Source of the DNA: Sipunculus nudus
Lineage: Eukaryota; Annelida; Sipuncula; Golfingiida; Sipunculidae
Reading direction: 5' to 3'
Assembly (NCBI GenBank): GCA_026874595.1
Contig: CM049311.1
Span: forward strand, 33,499,676-33,563,675
DNA length: 64,000 nt
In this document: in pieces, positions 12,011 to 24,687 of the stretch
Numbering within the stretch: position 1 is the stretch's first letter
How the letters are laid out: each line of letters starts with the position of its first letter
Notes under the pieces: model-generated
The model's database searches: none
Told to the model about the DNA's origin: nothing
Seen by the model: the letters and a program-made list of their open reading frames with translations, nothing else
Translations under genes and position numbers: made by a program

Positions 12011-13015
12011 ATCTATATTATAAATGACGGTGGTGGCATAGCATTGTTGTTACGGAACTCCTCTATGGCAAGTCATCAGATATGCACCATTTTGGTCTCG
12101 AACTGTAGGGAATGATGCAAAATATGTCCGGGGGGATATTCCAAATTTTCCGTAAATCTAGGGGCATTTCAAATTCAATTTACAAAGGGCCATCTGTGTG
12201 CAACTACGATTGTGCTACTCTGATCCAAGACCTGACATCCCCCGCTTCCATGTTTTTGACATAGAGTCAGACAATGCAAACTGTTTAGAATTTATAAGAA
12301 CAGCAACAAGCACAATTATATTTTATTTATAAAATATATGGCAAGCAGGGTTTGAAATAAACTTGTGTGTGATCTCTTTATGATTGATTTGCAAATTATC
12401 TTTTTGCATGTTGTGACTTTGGCATGTGCAAGAGTAATCCCGTCACTGGTGTTTTAATATCTTATCTTGTAATATTAATTGTTTAGCCAGTCGTCATTGA
12501 ATATTAAAATAACATATGTTTTATTTAAAAAGAGACTAAAATAGAATTCAAGTCAAAGAAATGATTGGGTTTGATAAGCTAGTTGCACAAACTACTGGTC
12601 TGGGACCCTTGGCTTGTACATGTTCTAAAAGCTAAGAATGAGCCCTGTACGTTGGTATATAGAAAGTTTTGGTTTTCTGATACCGGTTGATTTTTTTTCA
12701 TTTAATTTTTTTTACAGATTTTTTTAAGAGTTAAATATATTTGACTAAAACCATTCTTCCAGCATATCTGTAACAGCTACAGAAAAAATCTAGGCATAAT
12801 GTTAAAATAAAGTTTTGAGAATGGAATGTTTTGAATCATAAATGGCTGAGAAATATCGATTTAAAGTAAAAATTTATAAAAAAAAAACAATTTATTTAAT
12901 ATTCAGATATATTAGTGTCAGAAACAGTGTAAGCCTTTGCACGCACTCATGTAAGCGTTATTATAAATTTTATTCATTTTACATGGATTGTACAGGTAGT
13001 TTTAATAACTAATAT
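12011..13015. other. Intergenic stretch, nothing recognised
   Basis: AT-rich DNA with homopolymer runs. No gene, tRNA or inverted-repeat element could be supported. Confidence 0.35.
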
Positions 13016-13019
13016 GAGG

Positions 13020-13170
13020 CACTCTCCAAGGCTCGGGTGATGGTGTTCGGTATAGTCACTGGAGGCTTAGGAAACCAGAGGACCCGGAGAAAACCATCGG
13101 TCTTGGACGACTCACTACAACCCACTCTCATAGCAACGCCGGGAATCGTTGAAAGCTAAAGTGAGGAGTA
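13020..13170 (-). repeat. Repeat with the GGTTTTCTCCGGGT motif, possible MetaSINE-type domain
   Basis: On the minus strand it reads GATGGTTTTCTCCGGGTCCT followed by CTGGTTTCCT, a word pair that I recall as a very common repeat in marine invertebrate genomes. It may be the conserved domain of a SINE superfamily, but I see no clear tRNA-like head here, so the class is uncertain. Confidence 0.35.
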
Positions 13171-13594
13171 GAATGTTATCCATGTTTTTATTGAGTTTAT
13201 TCTTCCTCCGTTAATATTTTTAAAGGTACTACTTAAACAACCATCCGTGTTACAGATAATTCACCCCCTTCATGTCAAGAGTGTACACACAGGCACATTG
13301 TAGTTCCATAAGTTTCAACCAGGCGATGCTTTTATTCAAATGTTTGCCCTTTGTTCAAATCTAATATAACTGTTTCACTGCCAAGCCAGGCTGTAGTAAA
13401 CCCTTTTCCTGTCTAAACATTACCACAGACCTGTTCCCGAGGACGTTTTTTTCCCTCCCTGGCAGAAGCTCATCTGATCTGGTGAACTATTGTTCTGGGT
13501 CAGTCAGCTTTGTCCTTTCGTCACAAAAGTAACGAGATTATCTGAATATGTGTTTGTGTGATTATCTACAATATATATATATACATTAAGAATC

Positions 13595-13762
13595 GGCACA
13601 TGATCCGGATTCAGTAACGTCATCAAGGAATAATCACAAATGCACAGTCACTTATGCACGAATGAACCTTGGAATATATAAGTGAAAGCAAATACTTTGG
13701 GAGCATCCCACAATAGGGTCCCCGACATGGCTGATGCTTGCATTCCTTAGAATGCAGATTTT
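13595..13762 (+). repeat. Dispersed repeat family R, copy 2 (3' half only)
   Basis: It matches the second half of the family: CCGGATTCAGTAACGTCATC, CAGTCACTTATGCACGAATG, GAGCATCCCACAATAGGGT and CCTTAGAATGCAGATTT. The GT-rich first half is missing. Confidence 0.6.
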
Positions 13763-14477
13763 ACTTTTTTTTTATTGTACCAGTTATATTAATGAACAGT
13801 ACGAATAAAATGGTATCAAACTAAAGTCACTGCGTAATATAAGAGAATGAAGTCTTATACATGATTTTTTTCTGTGGTCAGAGCAGAACAATACAATATA
13901 GTAATATCATGAGAAATTATGACCAGAAAATGGCAAATCGCCTGGTTATAAAAATCTCTGTGTGGTCCGATTTTTTTACAACGACTCACACAACAATATA
14001 TTATAATGATTATCTGTCAAAACTCAACTTGGCACCAGAATTTTTAACTCCGTATAATGTCTGCGTCTATTGCACACACGCGCATGTACACTTGGAAAGC
14101 AAAATATCATATAGTCTTACTTTTATTACAGGGACTAAAATAATGAATCATCACCGTTCACAAACAAGTTATATCCAACGGACTCAGAATTAATGATGCA
14201 GTGCAGCATAAATTTATTGTAATTTCATGAATTATGCAAGCCTTAACACAGTGCACAGGCAGGAAACGACAATGAATAGCTTATCTATGAAAATTATTAA
14301 GACATTAAGCAGGAAAAAATGTATCTGCCATCTGATTAGTTATGTCTATAATAGTATTAATTATATGTGTTTTGTCAAATTCATAACTCATTAGGACTTA
14401 ATGTTCAAAGTTTCCAGCGTGCATCAAACTGTTTGCTGCATACGGTTTAACCTCGTGTATAAGTCGAACGTATGAAC

Positions 14478-17367
14478 CTAATAAAAGTAGGAACAACAGC
14501 AGTAGTTGGGACCGCACTTGCCGACGGTACAAGAGCGGTAGAGGTAGACCTTTGGTCCGAACGTCTCTGGAGCGTGGATTTTCGGCCGTCTGGGGTAGAC
14601 GTGTAGAGAGTCAACGCAGCCCCCTCTGAAAAGAGACAATGTTAGAAAAAATGAAAGCAACTGAAAGTTGGTTGTGTAGTTATGTGCTTTAACTGTTTAT
14701 GTATGAAGTTTGACTTGAACATATGAAACGTATACCTTAACTGGCCCAATAAGGTTATGAATAATAAAATGATAGCTGCAGTGGTTTTTCTTCAAATAGA
14801 AATTTTGTTTTAATGGATATCTACTGTAATAGCATGCAGTCTAATGTATGGGTGTTTGGATGGAAGAATAAACATTAACTACGTTCTACTTCAAACCCAC
14901 CCAAGTAATTATCTTATTACCATTTACTCATTTACACAGTGCTCATAAGCGCCATCTAGCGGTGAATTCTAAATCTGTGTATTTAATTTTTCCCTTTGCA
15001 TCATTGTCTCCGACAGGGGGGGTAAGCGTTTCTTCCAGGTATTGTGTGTTTCATGTGCGTGCGTGTGTTTGTGTGTTTGTCAAAACATAACACACGTAAT
15101 CATGAAAGGAATCTCATGAAATTTCCACGGCATTTCGGGAATGGGTCAATGAAGAATTGATTTGAATTTTGTACGTGACCTGGATTCAGGAATGTCTTCA
15201 AGGAATATTCACACATGTACAGTCACTTATGCAGGAATGAATATGTGAAAGCAAATACGGTTTTGGGAGCATCCTACAATTGAGACCCCCTACATGGCGG
15301 ATGCATGCATTCCTTAGAATGCAGATTTCTAGTTCATTATTAATCTTACAATTCATTTTGTCAAGAAGTTAATGGACAAACCGTGTGAATGTATTGTCAG
15401 TAAAAAGTAGCATGGTTAACAAACAGTTTTTACATCATAGTTCATAGTTCATAGCTAATATATTAATACTTATAGGGATATACATGAACTGGTATAGATA
15501 ACGGCCTCGTATCCTTACCTGGGAGCTCAGAGGAAAGGATAACGGATGTTAAATAACGGATACATGGCCCTCGAACGGCACTGTAGATTTATCGAAGACT
15601 TTAGCCCAGCCAGCTCACACAGAAATGTTAATATGGACAGAAAAATGAATAATCAACATTAAGGCCAGTCATACGGATGTTGCATGTATTTCTGATTAAA
15701 ATGAAATCCATTGACTTATAATGAGGATTCGGGCGTCGTTTAAAACAAGCATTATACCGATTTAAACACTCCCGATACACGGCTACTTGCCTTCAAACCC
15801 TCTCTGCATTAAGATTCTGCAATGGACGCTTTCCTCGGAGTACTTTCATGTCGTATCCCCGCGACCTTATCGAACCATGATAGGTATATCTCCCACTTTC
15901 TACACCACTCATGGGGAATGCCATTTTACGTATGCACATAAAAATCTCAGGTCGCATGTGGAATTTATGTGTATATCTCTAGTGTTTTATTATGTGTAGA
16001 GTGGATGAGGTTATAGCTTACCTCTTGGCCGTTTTCAACTGAGAATCTTGTCGTATGAGACTTGGTTTCAGACAGATGGAGTAGCAGCTCGTCTCACCGC
16101 CGCATGGTCTTCTGACCGCATAAACCCAGCCGGGCGCTGTAGAACTACTGGTGCAAATAGCTTGGGCCAACCTGTCGTCTTCCCAGGAGCTCCCTGAAAC
16201 ATCAGCCATTGTTTAGTGTTTATTTATGCAACTGTGTCATTATAGTATCATATCATTAAAGTGACACTATCAGTTTACTTTTGCTTTATACAAAAGTTTC
16301 CCAGCTAAACCTCACAACAAACAGTCTAACTATCTCGCATAGGGCTGTTTTACATCTTGTTATGGCTTCGCGTGTTGGTAAGCACATTCCATCTATGTCT
16401 GTCAGTTTACCGAAACGAGGCCGCGTGATTTTTCGGGCCAAGTCAGTCAAGGCATCTCTTGATTGACACGTGTTGTGGCTCCGCGATGTTCGCGCCCGGT
16501 CCACTGTTTATAATACTCGTTTACAGTAGTAAGCAAACCAATATTTTACCAGATACAGAATTATTTTAAAGAGAAAAAGCTATTTTTCGTGTTAATTCAA
16601 CATGCTTTTGAGGTGATTGGGCCCCTTAAACAACATGACTTAATACATGAGGTAGATAATGATCATTAACTTTGGACAAATACAGTGAAGCCTCTATATT
16701 TTGGGCATCATTGGGATTGGGCCAAATTACCCACTTAATAGAGGATGAGAGAATAAAATAACAGACTCTCAAACTCTCAAAAACTTCCCACTAAATATAA
16801 GTGCCCACTAAATGGAGGTTATCACCTCATGACAAATTATGAGGAGTAAAAAAGGACTATAAAAAACTGCCCATCATACAGAGGTGCTCCACCTATGGAG
16901 GGGCTCACTAGGAAAGGTTCCAACGTAAATTCCCTACTTCTGAACAATTTTTAAAAAAATGACCGATGAATTGCCTTTAAGAGAAGCCTATGAGCTTTAA
17001 AATTTGAATATTTAACCAATGGATAAAGATCCAACATGTTTCAATTAAAACATAACAATTGTTTCTTAACCTGCCTAATTTGTAGTTTTATCACCCGTTA
17101 GTCAAATTTTAATTTTAATCCCGACTGGCATTAACTTACTTTTATGAGTTTAACATATATTATCTTAGTTATATTGTACTGGACCTTGAGAGCAGTTCGC
17201 AGGACGGGCACCAACAACAGAATAATAAATATTAGAAGCAATGTTTCTACCTTTTCCTTGTCGAAATTCCCATGCCTTGTGCATGGGTGCAAACATTACA
17301 TACCAGTGATGGTCTGGACTGCGAGAGTCGCCAGGATTACCAACGCGCTTAGAGTGGCTCGAAACAT
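14478..17367 (-). CDS. Secreted cysteine-rich protein, three exons, 127 residues
   Basis: Three exons on the minus strand join in frame: exon 1 17304-17367, exon 2 16022-16193, exon 3 14478-14625 (384 nt with TAG stop). All borders fit the rule: G|GTATGT, TTTCAG|GG, AG|GTAAGC, TTTTCAG|AGG; introns about 1110 and 1396 nt. Exon 1 encodes a clean signal peptide (MFRATLSALVILATLAVQTI). The mature part has ten cysteines: four in exon 2 (AIC, RRPC, TSC, SIC), six in exon 3 (GGC, RSC, GKC and a final CCC in NYCCCSYFY), plus GWVYAVRRPC and DSLHVYPRRP. A dibasic-like KR precedes GGC at the exon 2/3 joint, so cleavage into two pieces is possible but unproven. I do not recognise the function; it resembles uncharacterised cysteine-rich secreted proteins of molluscs. 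The start was chosen because the signal peptide begins exactly there. Confidence 0.8.
15005..15332 (+). repeat. Dispersed repeat family R, copy 3 (inside intron 2)
   Basis: Complete-looking copy of the family, from a GTGCGTGCGTGTGTTTGTG start through CATGAAAGGAATCTCATGAA to CCTTAGAATGCAGATTTCTA. It lies in intron 2 of the secreted cysteine-rich gene, antisense to it. Confidence 0.65.
16255..16630. mobile_element. Possible hAT-like MITE (TTAAAGTGACACTATCA end)
   Basis: The left end TTAAAGTGACACTATCAG and the right end GGTGATTGGGCCCCTTAA are weak inverted repeats. The body is GC-richer than its surroundings and open on both strands for about 60-70 codons, without a domain. It lies in intron 1 of the secreted gene. 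Weak evidence. Confidence 0.3.
16683..16910. mobile_element. 228-bp pogo-like MITE in intron 1
   Basis: After TA, the left end reads CAGTGAAGCCTCTATA. The right end, read inverted, is TAGTGAGCCCCTCCATA, the same sequence with a few changes. Internal words (ACTAAATATAAGTGCCCACT, CAGAGGTGC) repeat the end motif. It lies within intron 1 of the secreted cysteine-rich gene. Confidence 0.5.
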
Positions 17368-17955
17368 GTTCTTGTTGCGTAGGCTTCGATCAAGTATGTG
17401 TCGCAAGATGCAAGCTTACTTGACTCTATGAAACGTATGGAGGACTATATAAACGCTTCAAAGACGTAGGCAGATTAATACCCAGACCTTATTAACCTTC
17501 AGGTGCGAAGAAATGGGCGGAAATTTTGCAGATATAAATGTAGCAATGACATGTCCCAAAAACTAAAACACTAAACTTTGGTTTCATACCAATTTGGAAA
17601 GGTTAGGCTCTGAGCTGGAACTTACCCTGTTATTATTCAAAACACAGGAAAAAACACCCTTGTAATAAAACCTGTGCTCGGTGCATAGATCTTTCAGTGA
17701 ACTGCTCAAACGTAAGTATTCCAGCAGGTCGAATGCACCCTTTCACATCACCCCCCCCCCCCACTCTCTCTCTCTCTGTCTCTTCAAGTTTCTGAATGTA
17801 TGTGTGTGTGAGAGTGAAATACAACTCACTTACATACATAAACTCAGGATTTTTTCCTGCTATTCAGAGAATAAGAGAGATACTTATATATATATGCTTT
17901 TATAGATAAATTAAAGGAGGTTGATATATCTTGCAGAGGGTGAGATATGATTAAC
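17368..17955. other. Region 5' of the secreted cysteine-rich gene
   Basis: Upstream flank of the minus-strand gene. An AT-rich TATATAAACG-like string on the plus strand (near 17450) reads CGTTTATATAG on the minus strand, about 80 bp before the ATG, and could be a TATA element; not tested. Further right is a C run (17749-17761) followed by (TC)n. Confidence 0.35.
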
Positions 17956-17957
17956 AT

Positions 17958-18024
<67 letters not shown>

Positions 18025-18025
18025 T
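17958..18025. repeat. (TA)n(GT)n microsatellite
   Basis: About 25 TA steps interrupted by one CA, followed by about nine GT steps. Confidence 0.95.
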
Positions 18026-18299
18026 ACAGTCAATGTGTAAAATCAGTCAATTTGTAAATTGCCTGAAATATCAGACAATGAATAGTGTGATAATAATGGA
18101 CATTATAATGGACACATCCAGAATTTATATTATAATAAAACTGACAATACAAGGCATGTTCATCCATATGAGGACAGAGTGAGACACAATCAGACATTTA
18201 TATAGGTAATATCAGACACATTCCTATATAAATTGTAAAAAAATATGGCATATCTAGGCATTAGTATTAAAGGAATATAAGACACATTCACACACACTT

Positions 18300-18716
18300 T
18301 AGTTGCCTTTAGGGATTGTGGTTGCACGAGAGATTCAAGTTGGGGAATGAAAAATTATTGCAAAAATGAAACTCTCGTGAATATGCGGCCTCTTCGTCTG
18401 GTGAGGTGCAAAGGCCAATGATTGATGCTATTTAATAACTACACATCTTGTACTGTTCCCGTAAATCAAAGTAAAATTTATTGTTAAATTATATCAGATA
18501 GTTATCAATTTATCTGCTTAGTCTGGAACAGTAATTTCTACTAATTCCCTCTTCCCAAGGGTCCCTGTCCAGTTGTTATCTTTTGCGCACATATTGTTTA
18601 ATTCAATTCAAGGTGTGTAAAATCCTTGCAAAGTGAGATCGCGAAAATGAAACCCTCGCGAAACACTGAAAAGTGAAATTGCGAAATTTTGACTTCGCGA
18701 ATATGAAGCAAGCTAC
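18300..18716. mobile_element. Decayed relative of the TCGCGA-rich MITE
   Basis: The right part (GAGATCGCGAAAATGAAACC, CTTCGCGAATATGAAGCAAG, then CTACTGTA) matches the right part of the element at 9929-10373. The left part (TTGCCTTTAGG, AATGAAACTCTCGTGAATAT) is more worn. It is inserted in the 30-bp minisatellite. Confidence 0.5.
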
Positions 18717-19000
18717 TGTATGGATAAAATATGGCATACCCATGCAGGCATGTATATATAAAGGAACATCAGTCATATTTGTATACAAACGAGGACAAAA
18801 TAAGACATGTACCGGCATTTATACGAAATGATGGTAACATACACATTCATGTATGGGGACAACATCATACCTCTTAGCATTAAAAGGGGAAATCAATACC
18901 CATCCACACATTTATTGAAGTACAGAAACATAAGATAGATCGATATATTCAAGCTTATCATCGCAGACGTGCCATCGTATTCCGTGATACCCATATCATA

Positions 19001-19372
19001 AGTCTCTCCAACAGACGCCAGGTGCCGCTACCGCTCTGAACCAGTACGTCTGTTATTGGACGCCATTTTTTTCAAAATCTTGAAAAACGGAAGTGCCGTT
19101 GGGCATGCGCAAGGAAACTACCCTAGCATCTGGTGAACCAGAATGGATGTCGCCCTTGCACAGACCCGGCAGACCCCAATAAAGACAAGTAAACAATATT
19201 GTTTGTTTTTATCGCAAAAATAATCCTCTTTTGCTTGTCTATTGCAAGGGTGGGATAGTAGGGGATTCCTTGCGCATGCCAAATAACACTTCCGTTCCTA
19301 AGAAAAAATGGCGTCCTAAACAGACGTACAGGTGCAGAGCGGTAGCGGCACCTGACGTCTGTTGGAGAGACT
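19001..19372. mobile_element. 372-bp MITE with about 120-bp inverted ends and 11-bp target duplication (Mutator-like)
   Basis: The left end AGTCTCTCCAACAGACG and the right end CGTCTGTTGGAGAGACT are inverted copies, and the similarity runs on for about 120 bp on each side (CAGGTGCCGCTACCGCTCTG, GACGCCATTTTTT, GGCATGCGCAAGGAA). The flanks are a perfect 11-bp direct repeat, ACCCATATCAT, at 18989-18999 and 19373-19383. Long inverted ends with a target duplication of 9-11 bp are the hallmark of Mutator-like elements. It has no transposase, so it is non-autonomous. The ends carry ETS-like (CGGAAGTG), YY1-like (AAAATGGCGTCC) and half NRF1-like (TGCGCATGCC) words. Confidence 0.8.
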
Positions 19373-20149
19373 ACCCATATCATCAGGCACATCCAATTAA
19401 GGGATAACGTCAGATGCATTCGTTTATATTTAAGGATATCATTGAACACATCCACCTATTAATGGATAACATAAGACTCATCCACTCAGGATTTCCTCAC
19501 ATATACGTATAGCAAAACCACACATTTAGTATAACATTAGTCACATTTAACACATTTACTTTTTGGTATAGCATTAGGTACATCCACACATCTTAGAATA
19601 GCATTAGGTATATTCACACTTTTCAGTATAGCATTAGACACATCCATTCATTTAATGATACCATAGGACACACCAATGCATTTTATGGTGTAACATCACA
19701 CACATCCACATAGTTAAGTATATAGCGTTGGGCACATCCACCCATTTAAGAATATCACTTGACACCTCGGCGGTTTAAAGGGTATATAACTTTGGATATA
19801 TCCGCGCATTTCAAGATAACATGAAACATATAAGAATATAAGGAGACACGTGTTCACATTTTGTGACATCATCAAAACAAATCAACAGATTTTAAAATAT
19901 ATCATTTAAATATGGGTAGTAAAAAATGTATATTTATTAACATAGAAATTTGAACAAAGCCAAAGTAAATTTCATTTTAAATCAATGTGAAGGGTGCATA
20001 AATAAAGAGAGACTATTACATTCAAAATCAACTCGATTTTAGAAATAAGTTTAAGGGCAAGGTAGTTAGATGAACAGGGTAGCGATTTTGAAGTGTTTTG
20101 CGACGAGAGGGCTATTTATACTTAGTAAGGGGATCTTTCCTTAAACGAG

Positions 20150-20432
20150 TGCCTGTGCCGGCAAAGTATGCTTTCATCCCCGTCGGTGTGCGTGTCTGAG
20201 TGTGTGTTTGTTTACAACATAATTCACGCAACCATGAAGGGAATCTCAGGATATTTTCAGGGCGTTTTTGGAATAGGCCAATGAAGAATCATATCCTAAA
20301 TTCAGGTACGTCACAGAGTAATATTCACAAATGAACAGTCACTTACGCACGAATAAACCGGGGATATGGGCCGAAAAAGTGTATGCAAACATTGAGAATT
20401 GCATTCCTAGAATGCACATATCTGATTAACAT
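20150..20432 (+). repeat. Dispersed repeat family R, copy 4
   Basis: Same order of blocks as the other copies: GTGTGTTTGTTTACAACAT, ACCATGAAGGGAATCTCAGG, CAGTCACTTACGCACGAATA, CCTAGAATGCACATATCTGA. Confidence 0.6.
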
Positions 20433-20600
20433 ATAATATGAAGCAATATACATATAAAAATACCTGTATTTTTTAGTTTTGAGTATTCTAGTATTTAGTT
20501 TTGAGGAATTCTAGGCTGCTACTTGGCAGAATCTACAATTTTCTAAATATCAATACCGACTGTCCTACACAAACATTTATTAAGTTAATAAACACGCACA

Positions 20601-20602
<2 letters not shown>

Positions 20603-20642
<40 letters not shown>
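20603..20642. repeat. (TA)n microsatellite
   Basis: About 20 TA steps. A C run followed by (CA)n stands at about 20829-20860. Confidence 0.95.
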
Positions 20643-20645
<3 letters not shown>

Positions 20646-23600
20646 AAATAACCCCCTGCCCTTCGTGGAATCCAGACTACACCCGTTCTAAAAATAATGT
20701 GCCGCGTACATGGGTAAATTAATTCATATTTGCATTTAGTATTGATTCAAAACACGGCACGTGTGAATATGCGTGTAGGCCTACTTGCAGTGGTGCAGGG
20801 GGGTTATGCATCTAGTAGGCATTCCCTGCACCCCCCCCCCCCCCCCACACACACACACCGACACACATTTAAACACTCCCACACCTAGAAGACGCTATCC
20901 GATTCACTCATCTTTCCCAGCGTACACTTGTTTATGAGTGATAAGTACTACCTGGTGTGGGATACGTGTTTTATTGTTTTGCCTCAATGACTTGAAGAGA
21001 ATGTAGGGGGTCGGGTATATGACCGAAGAGGAAATATACATCTCTAAAATGGTATTCCATGTTATATATATAAGTGCAAAGTCCCGTCCCTTAAGTTTTG
21101 CGTCCATTTTGTGAAAAACTAGCTGTGAGCTTATGTGGGCTACCTGAAGATACGCAACAAAAATGGAAAATACGATTATTGGTCATGTCGTACGCATGAA
21201 ATTGGTGTTAACACTCTCCTCCTCCGGCGTAATAATCAATAACAGAAGGTACGCCACTACAGGCGAAAAGTACGTCATATCGGGTACTTTTGTACACCAT
21301 TAAGGATTCGCAAACGCTTACCTAACGCGAACCTCCGCGCTCATTTGTCCGAGCTTAAGTGTGAGGTTTTTAAGTGATCGATGCGTCAGAAGAGGATGCT
21401 AATTGATGACTTCCGGAACCGCACCATCCAGCACTTCCTTTTCAGTAATAAATACACCTACATCAATTACAGATTCAACGTACATTTATTGGAGGTCAAG
21501 ACCGTTTTGAGTAATATTACATTAAAGCACAACATATTTGTTAAATAACTCAGCTTTCTCAAAAGCATTTATTACAAAGTTGCCCTCATTTTCGAGTGAC
21601 TATATTCCTCGTGTTAATTTACCTCTATATTAGGAACAGGATAACTTCTACCAGCATTTTGCGCAGGTAATCACATAATTCATTTTTAATCTTTAAAGTA
21701 TGAGAGTTAAATAAGCTCCGTTTAAATTTGACCACGTCATTGCTAATCCTCTTGTATGACTGATAATCTTTATTATTTCTGTCCTAGAAACTACTTTACA
21801 GCACCTTGTAATGTAAGTGGCCGCATAACTCAGTGGCCGCATAATTCGGCATATTTTAAAATCTGCTATTGGGTAGGTCAGTCGTGCAACTCTAGGTGTT
21901 CAGTCTAGAATATATGTATTTTATAATATAAAGGTATTTTATTCAGTTTTTACGTAGTTAGTATAATTGTATAAGGAGTCTTGTTTGAGAGAAGATATAT
22001 CGGTATACCTTCTGTAAAATGTCATACTTGACATGGAAATATTCGATTACCTTTTTGTTTGTGTAGTTTCACGGTGTGTCAAGTAGACGGTGTATTAGGT
22101 ACAAGACTCAGGTACCAAAGGTTTAGACAAGAAATCATGATAAAAGTTTAAAAGGGTTGGGATAAAAATTGTTATGACAAAGGAAATGATTCAACGAACC
22201 TGTACAAAAAGGAATAATTGGTACCCCGCGCAATTAGGTGTGGATCCCCATGCACGTTGGATCTGAAATGGTGTGTTCTGAAGCAGTTCGTAAAATCATT
22301 CCACTACCTCCCTATACTCCGCAGCGGGTTCTAAACAGTCAAGCGTATACATGAGCCGGTCATATATCATTTTTATCCGTACGAATTCATTCACCTTCTT
22401 CAGGCATGGGGTTTCCTGGTTCGGTTAGTGTTGTTGATCGACCTGTCTCGTCGATCATCCATAAACGGATACATTGCATTCTAGCGTGACGAGTGCTGTA
22501 TGGCAGGGAACATGTTGATAGCACTTGATACTAATCGTTTAGCTCAGAATCATGACCAATCATTTATTTACCGGAAGTAATCATTCTTGTTAGCTACTAC
22601 CGTTGATTATGTCATATATTAGTATATGTATGCCCATTGTCATGGAATAACTTAATTAATGTCTTAGCAGTTATAATTCTCCCAAATTCAGCAACGTTCC
22701 AAATAACTGAAAACATCTCTCTCAGCTTTTTGTGTTTCAATCAACATGACTCCTTTTAGATTTTATCTGTTTCATTTTGATAGTACATGTACTTCATTCT
22801 TGTGGTATCAAACGAATTCTCGCTTGTTAAATGAAACAATGTTTAAAATGTATTTTATTAACCAACATCTCTTCTAAAAAGTAGTCCATCTATTAAAACA
22901 CTGATTTAATGAATGTTTACATTAGACAATGTTCAAAAGTAAAATGACGAAAATGACGAAACATATTCGTGGTATACATCTGCAATATCAAAATATAACG
23001 TGAATGTGAACATTAATATATTCATGCTTAATGTATTAAATAACAAATCAGTTATCTGTACATTCATTTAACAAAATAGTGTCGGTACAAAATCAATGCC
23101 AACACCGCTGGAGCTATCATGCAACACACAAACATATAGATGTAATTAAAGAGAAAGAGATGCATACATATGTCTCCATATACTCTCTAAAATACTTCTC
23201 TAATATATGCTTGAAAACGGATATACATGCCTATACCATTTATCCATAAAAAATATATAAATGTGACAGTAAATTATCTCATAGTTACAAATGAGCAACT
23301 CCAAGAGAAAATAGCTTTTTTTCAAACCTTGGGGAGATATACCCACTCATTTCCCCAACTTTCGGATAAGTGAGCCGATATTCTAATTGGTTAGCCATTG
23401 GAACATACCGCTTGTACCGGGTTTGAGTGAAACCTACATTTAGCTTACTGAGTAATCATGTAAAAATTGTAAAACTTAGATGCATTTCATATGAATAAAA
23501 TTATTGATCGTTGGCTCATGTTCAGGTCTGTTTTAATTTTGATACAAGGCCTCACTTATGAGGATAATTCCACGAAATTTTTAACCCCACGAATACTGTT

Positions 23601-24095
23601 TCAAGTCAAAATCATTAACTTATAAAGCCACGTAATTTTCTGAAACTACGATATATGATATATTATATGAACAATCACATCACAATATCGTATATTAATA
23701 ATCAAACTTTTTTTTTATTTCTGATTACATTACGCTCAACATGAAATATCCAAGAGAAACAATACGCTGATCTAATTACCTCACTCAAATTAAAACATTG
23801 TTCAATTATAAACCCAATAACCATAAGGTATAGACATACATTGACACTGGACACCACAAAAAGTAACGCTGAGCAGAATGAGGTTTTCTTGAACACATTT
23901 GAAATGAATACACGAATATAGAATACACATTTTTTTCTAGAATTAAAATTGTATCTGTACATGATACAGGTGTTGCAAAAGTTCCTCCTCATATCATAAA
24001 TATTGTAATTATTTACGGTTTATATAAAAATTCTACTTCAGTTTTGCATTTACATGATACATGCAGGGTAAATTATTCATATAAATACACGAATA

Positions 24096-24098
<3 letters not shown>

Positions 24099-24172
<74 letters not shown>
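24099..24172. repeat. (TA)n microsatellite
   Basis: About 36 TA steps with one interruption; absent at the matching place in unit B. Confidence 0.95.
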
Positions 24173-24173
<1 letters not shown>

Positions 24174-24687
24174 TCCACTCACATCTATTAATATACCAAA
24201 TATAGTTGAGCATAGCATAACCGCTGCTTATCGAGTGGTTAAAAAGAATTAAATACACCTGATTTGACTGACGCCCTCATATTCAAAGTGAATTTACCCA
24301 CTTTCATTCCCTAAGAAATAGCATCAATTCAAAATCTGGTTTTAACTGTTCAATTATTGATGTTAAGTGCAAGTCCAACCTTGAGTGCTGCTCATATGGG
24401 TTTTTTGACAAAAAAAAGTATAAAATAATTAGTGCAAATTCTTAAATATTAAAAATAATAAATTAATACAAAGTTGTAAAATCAATTTTACTACACGTGA
24501 TAATACTACACAAATTTTAGCATGATGTTATGTAGTGAGTTTTATCACGAGTCCACAGTATTTTGTATTTCCGGGAATTATATCAGACATTGGCGAGATG
24601 ACAACAAATGTCTGCTAAATAAAATGCTACTTTTAAACATAAAAAGATTATGTATATTGTTGGTTCTGAAATGTATGCGTACATACC

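Larger units (their letters stand above)
18080..19860 (+). repeat. Degenerate 30-bp minisatellite array, about 1.8 kb
   Basis: Words of the form ACATCCACACATTTA followed by GTATAGCATTAG recur. In the best-kept part they begin at about 19581, 19611, 19641, 19671, 19702, 19734 and 19764, a period of 30-32 bp. Weaker units (GACACATTC, GGATAACATCAG, GGACAACATCATAC) continue left to about 18080. Two younger elements interrupt the array (about 18300-18716 and 19001-19372). No coding frame follows the period. Confidence 0.65.

Noticed and set aside
13861-14193. 110-codon plus frame between two repeats
   Set aside because: No domain, no splice borders, composition like the surrounding AT-rich DNA.
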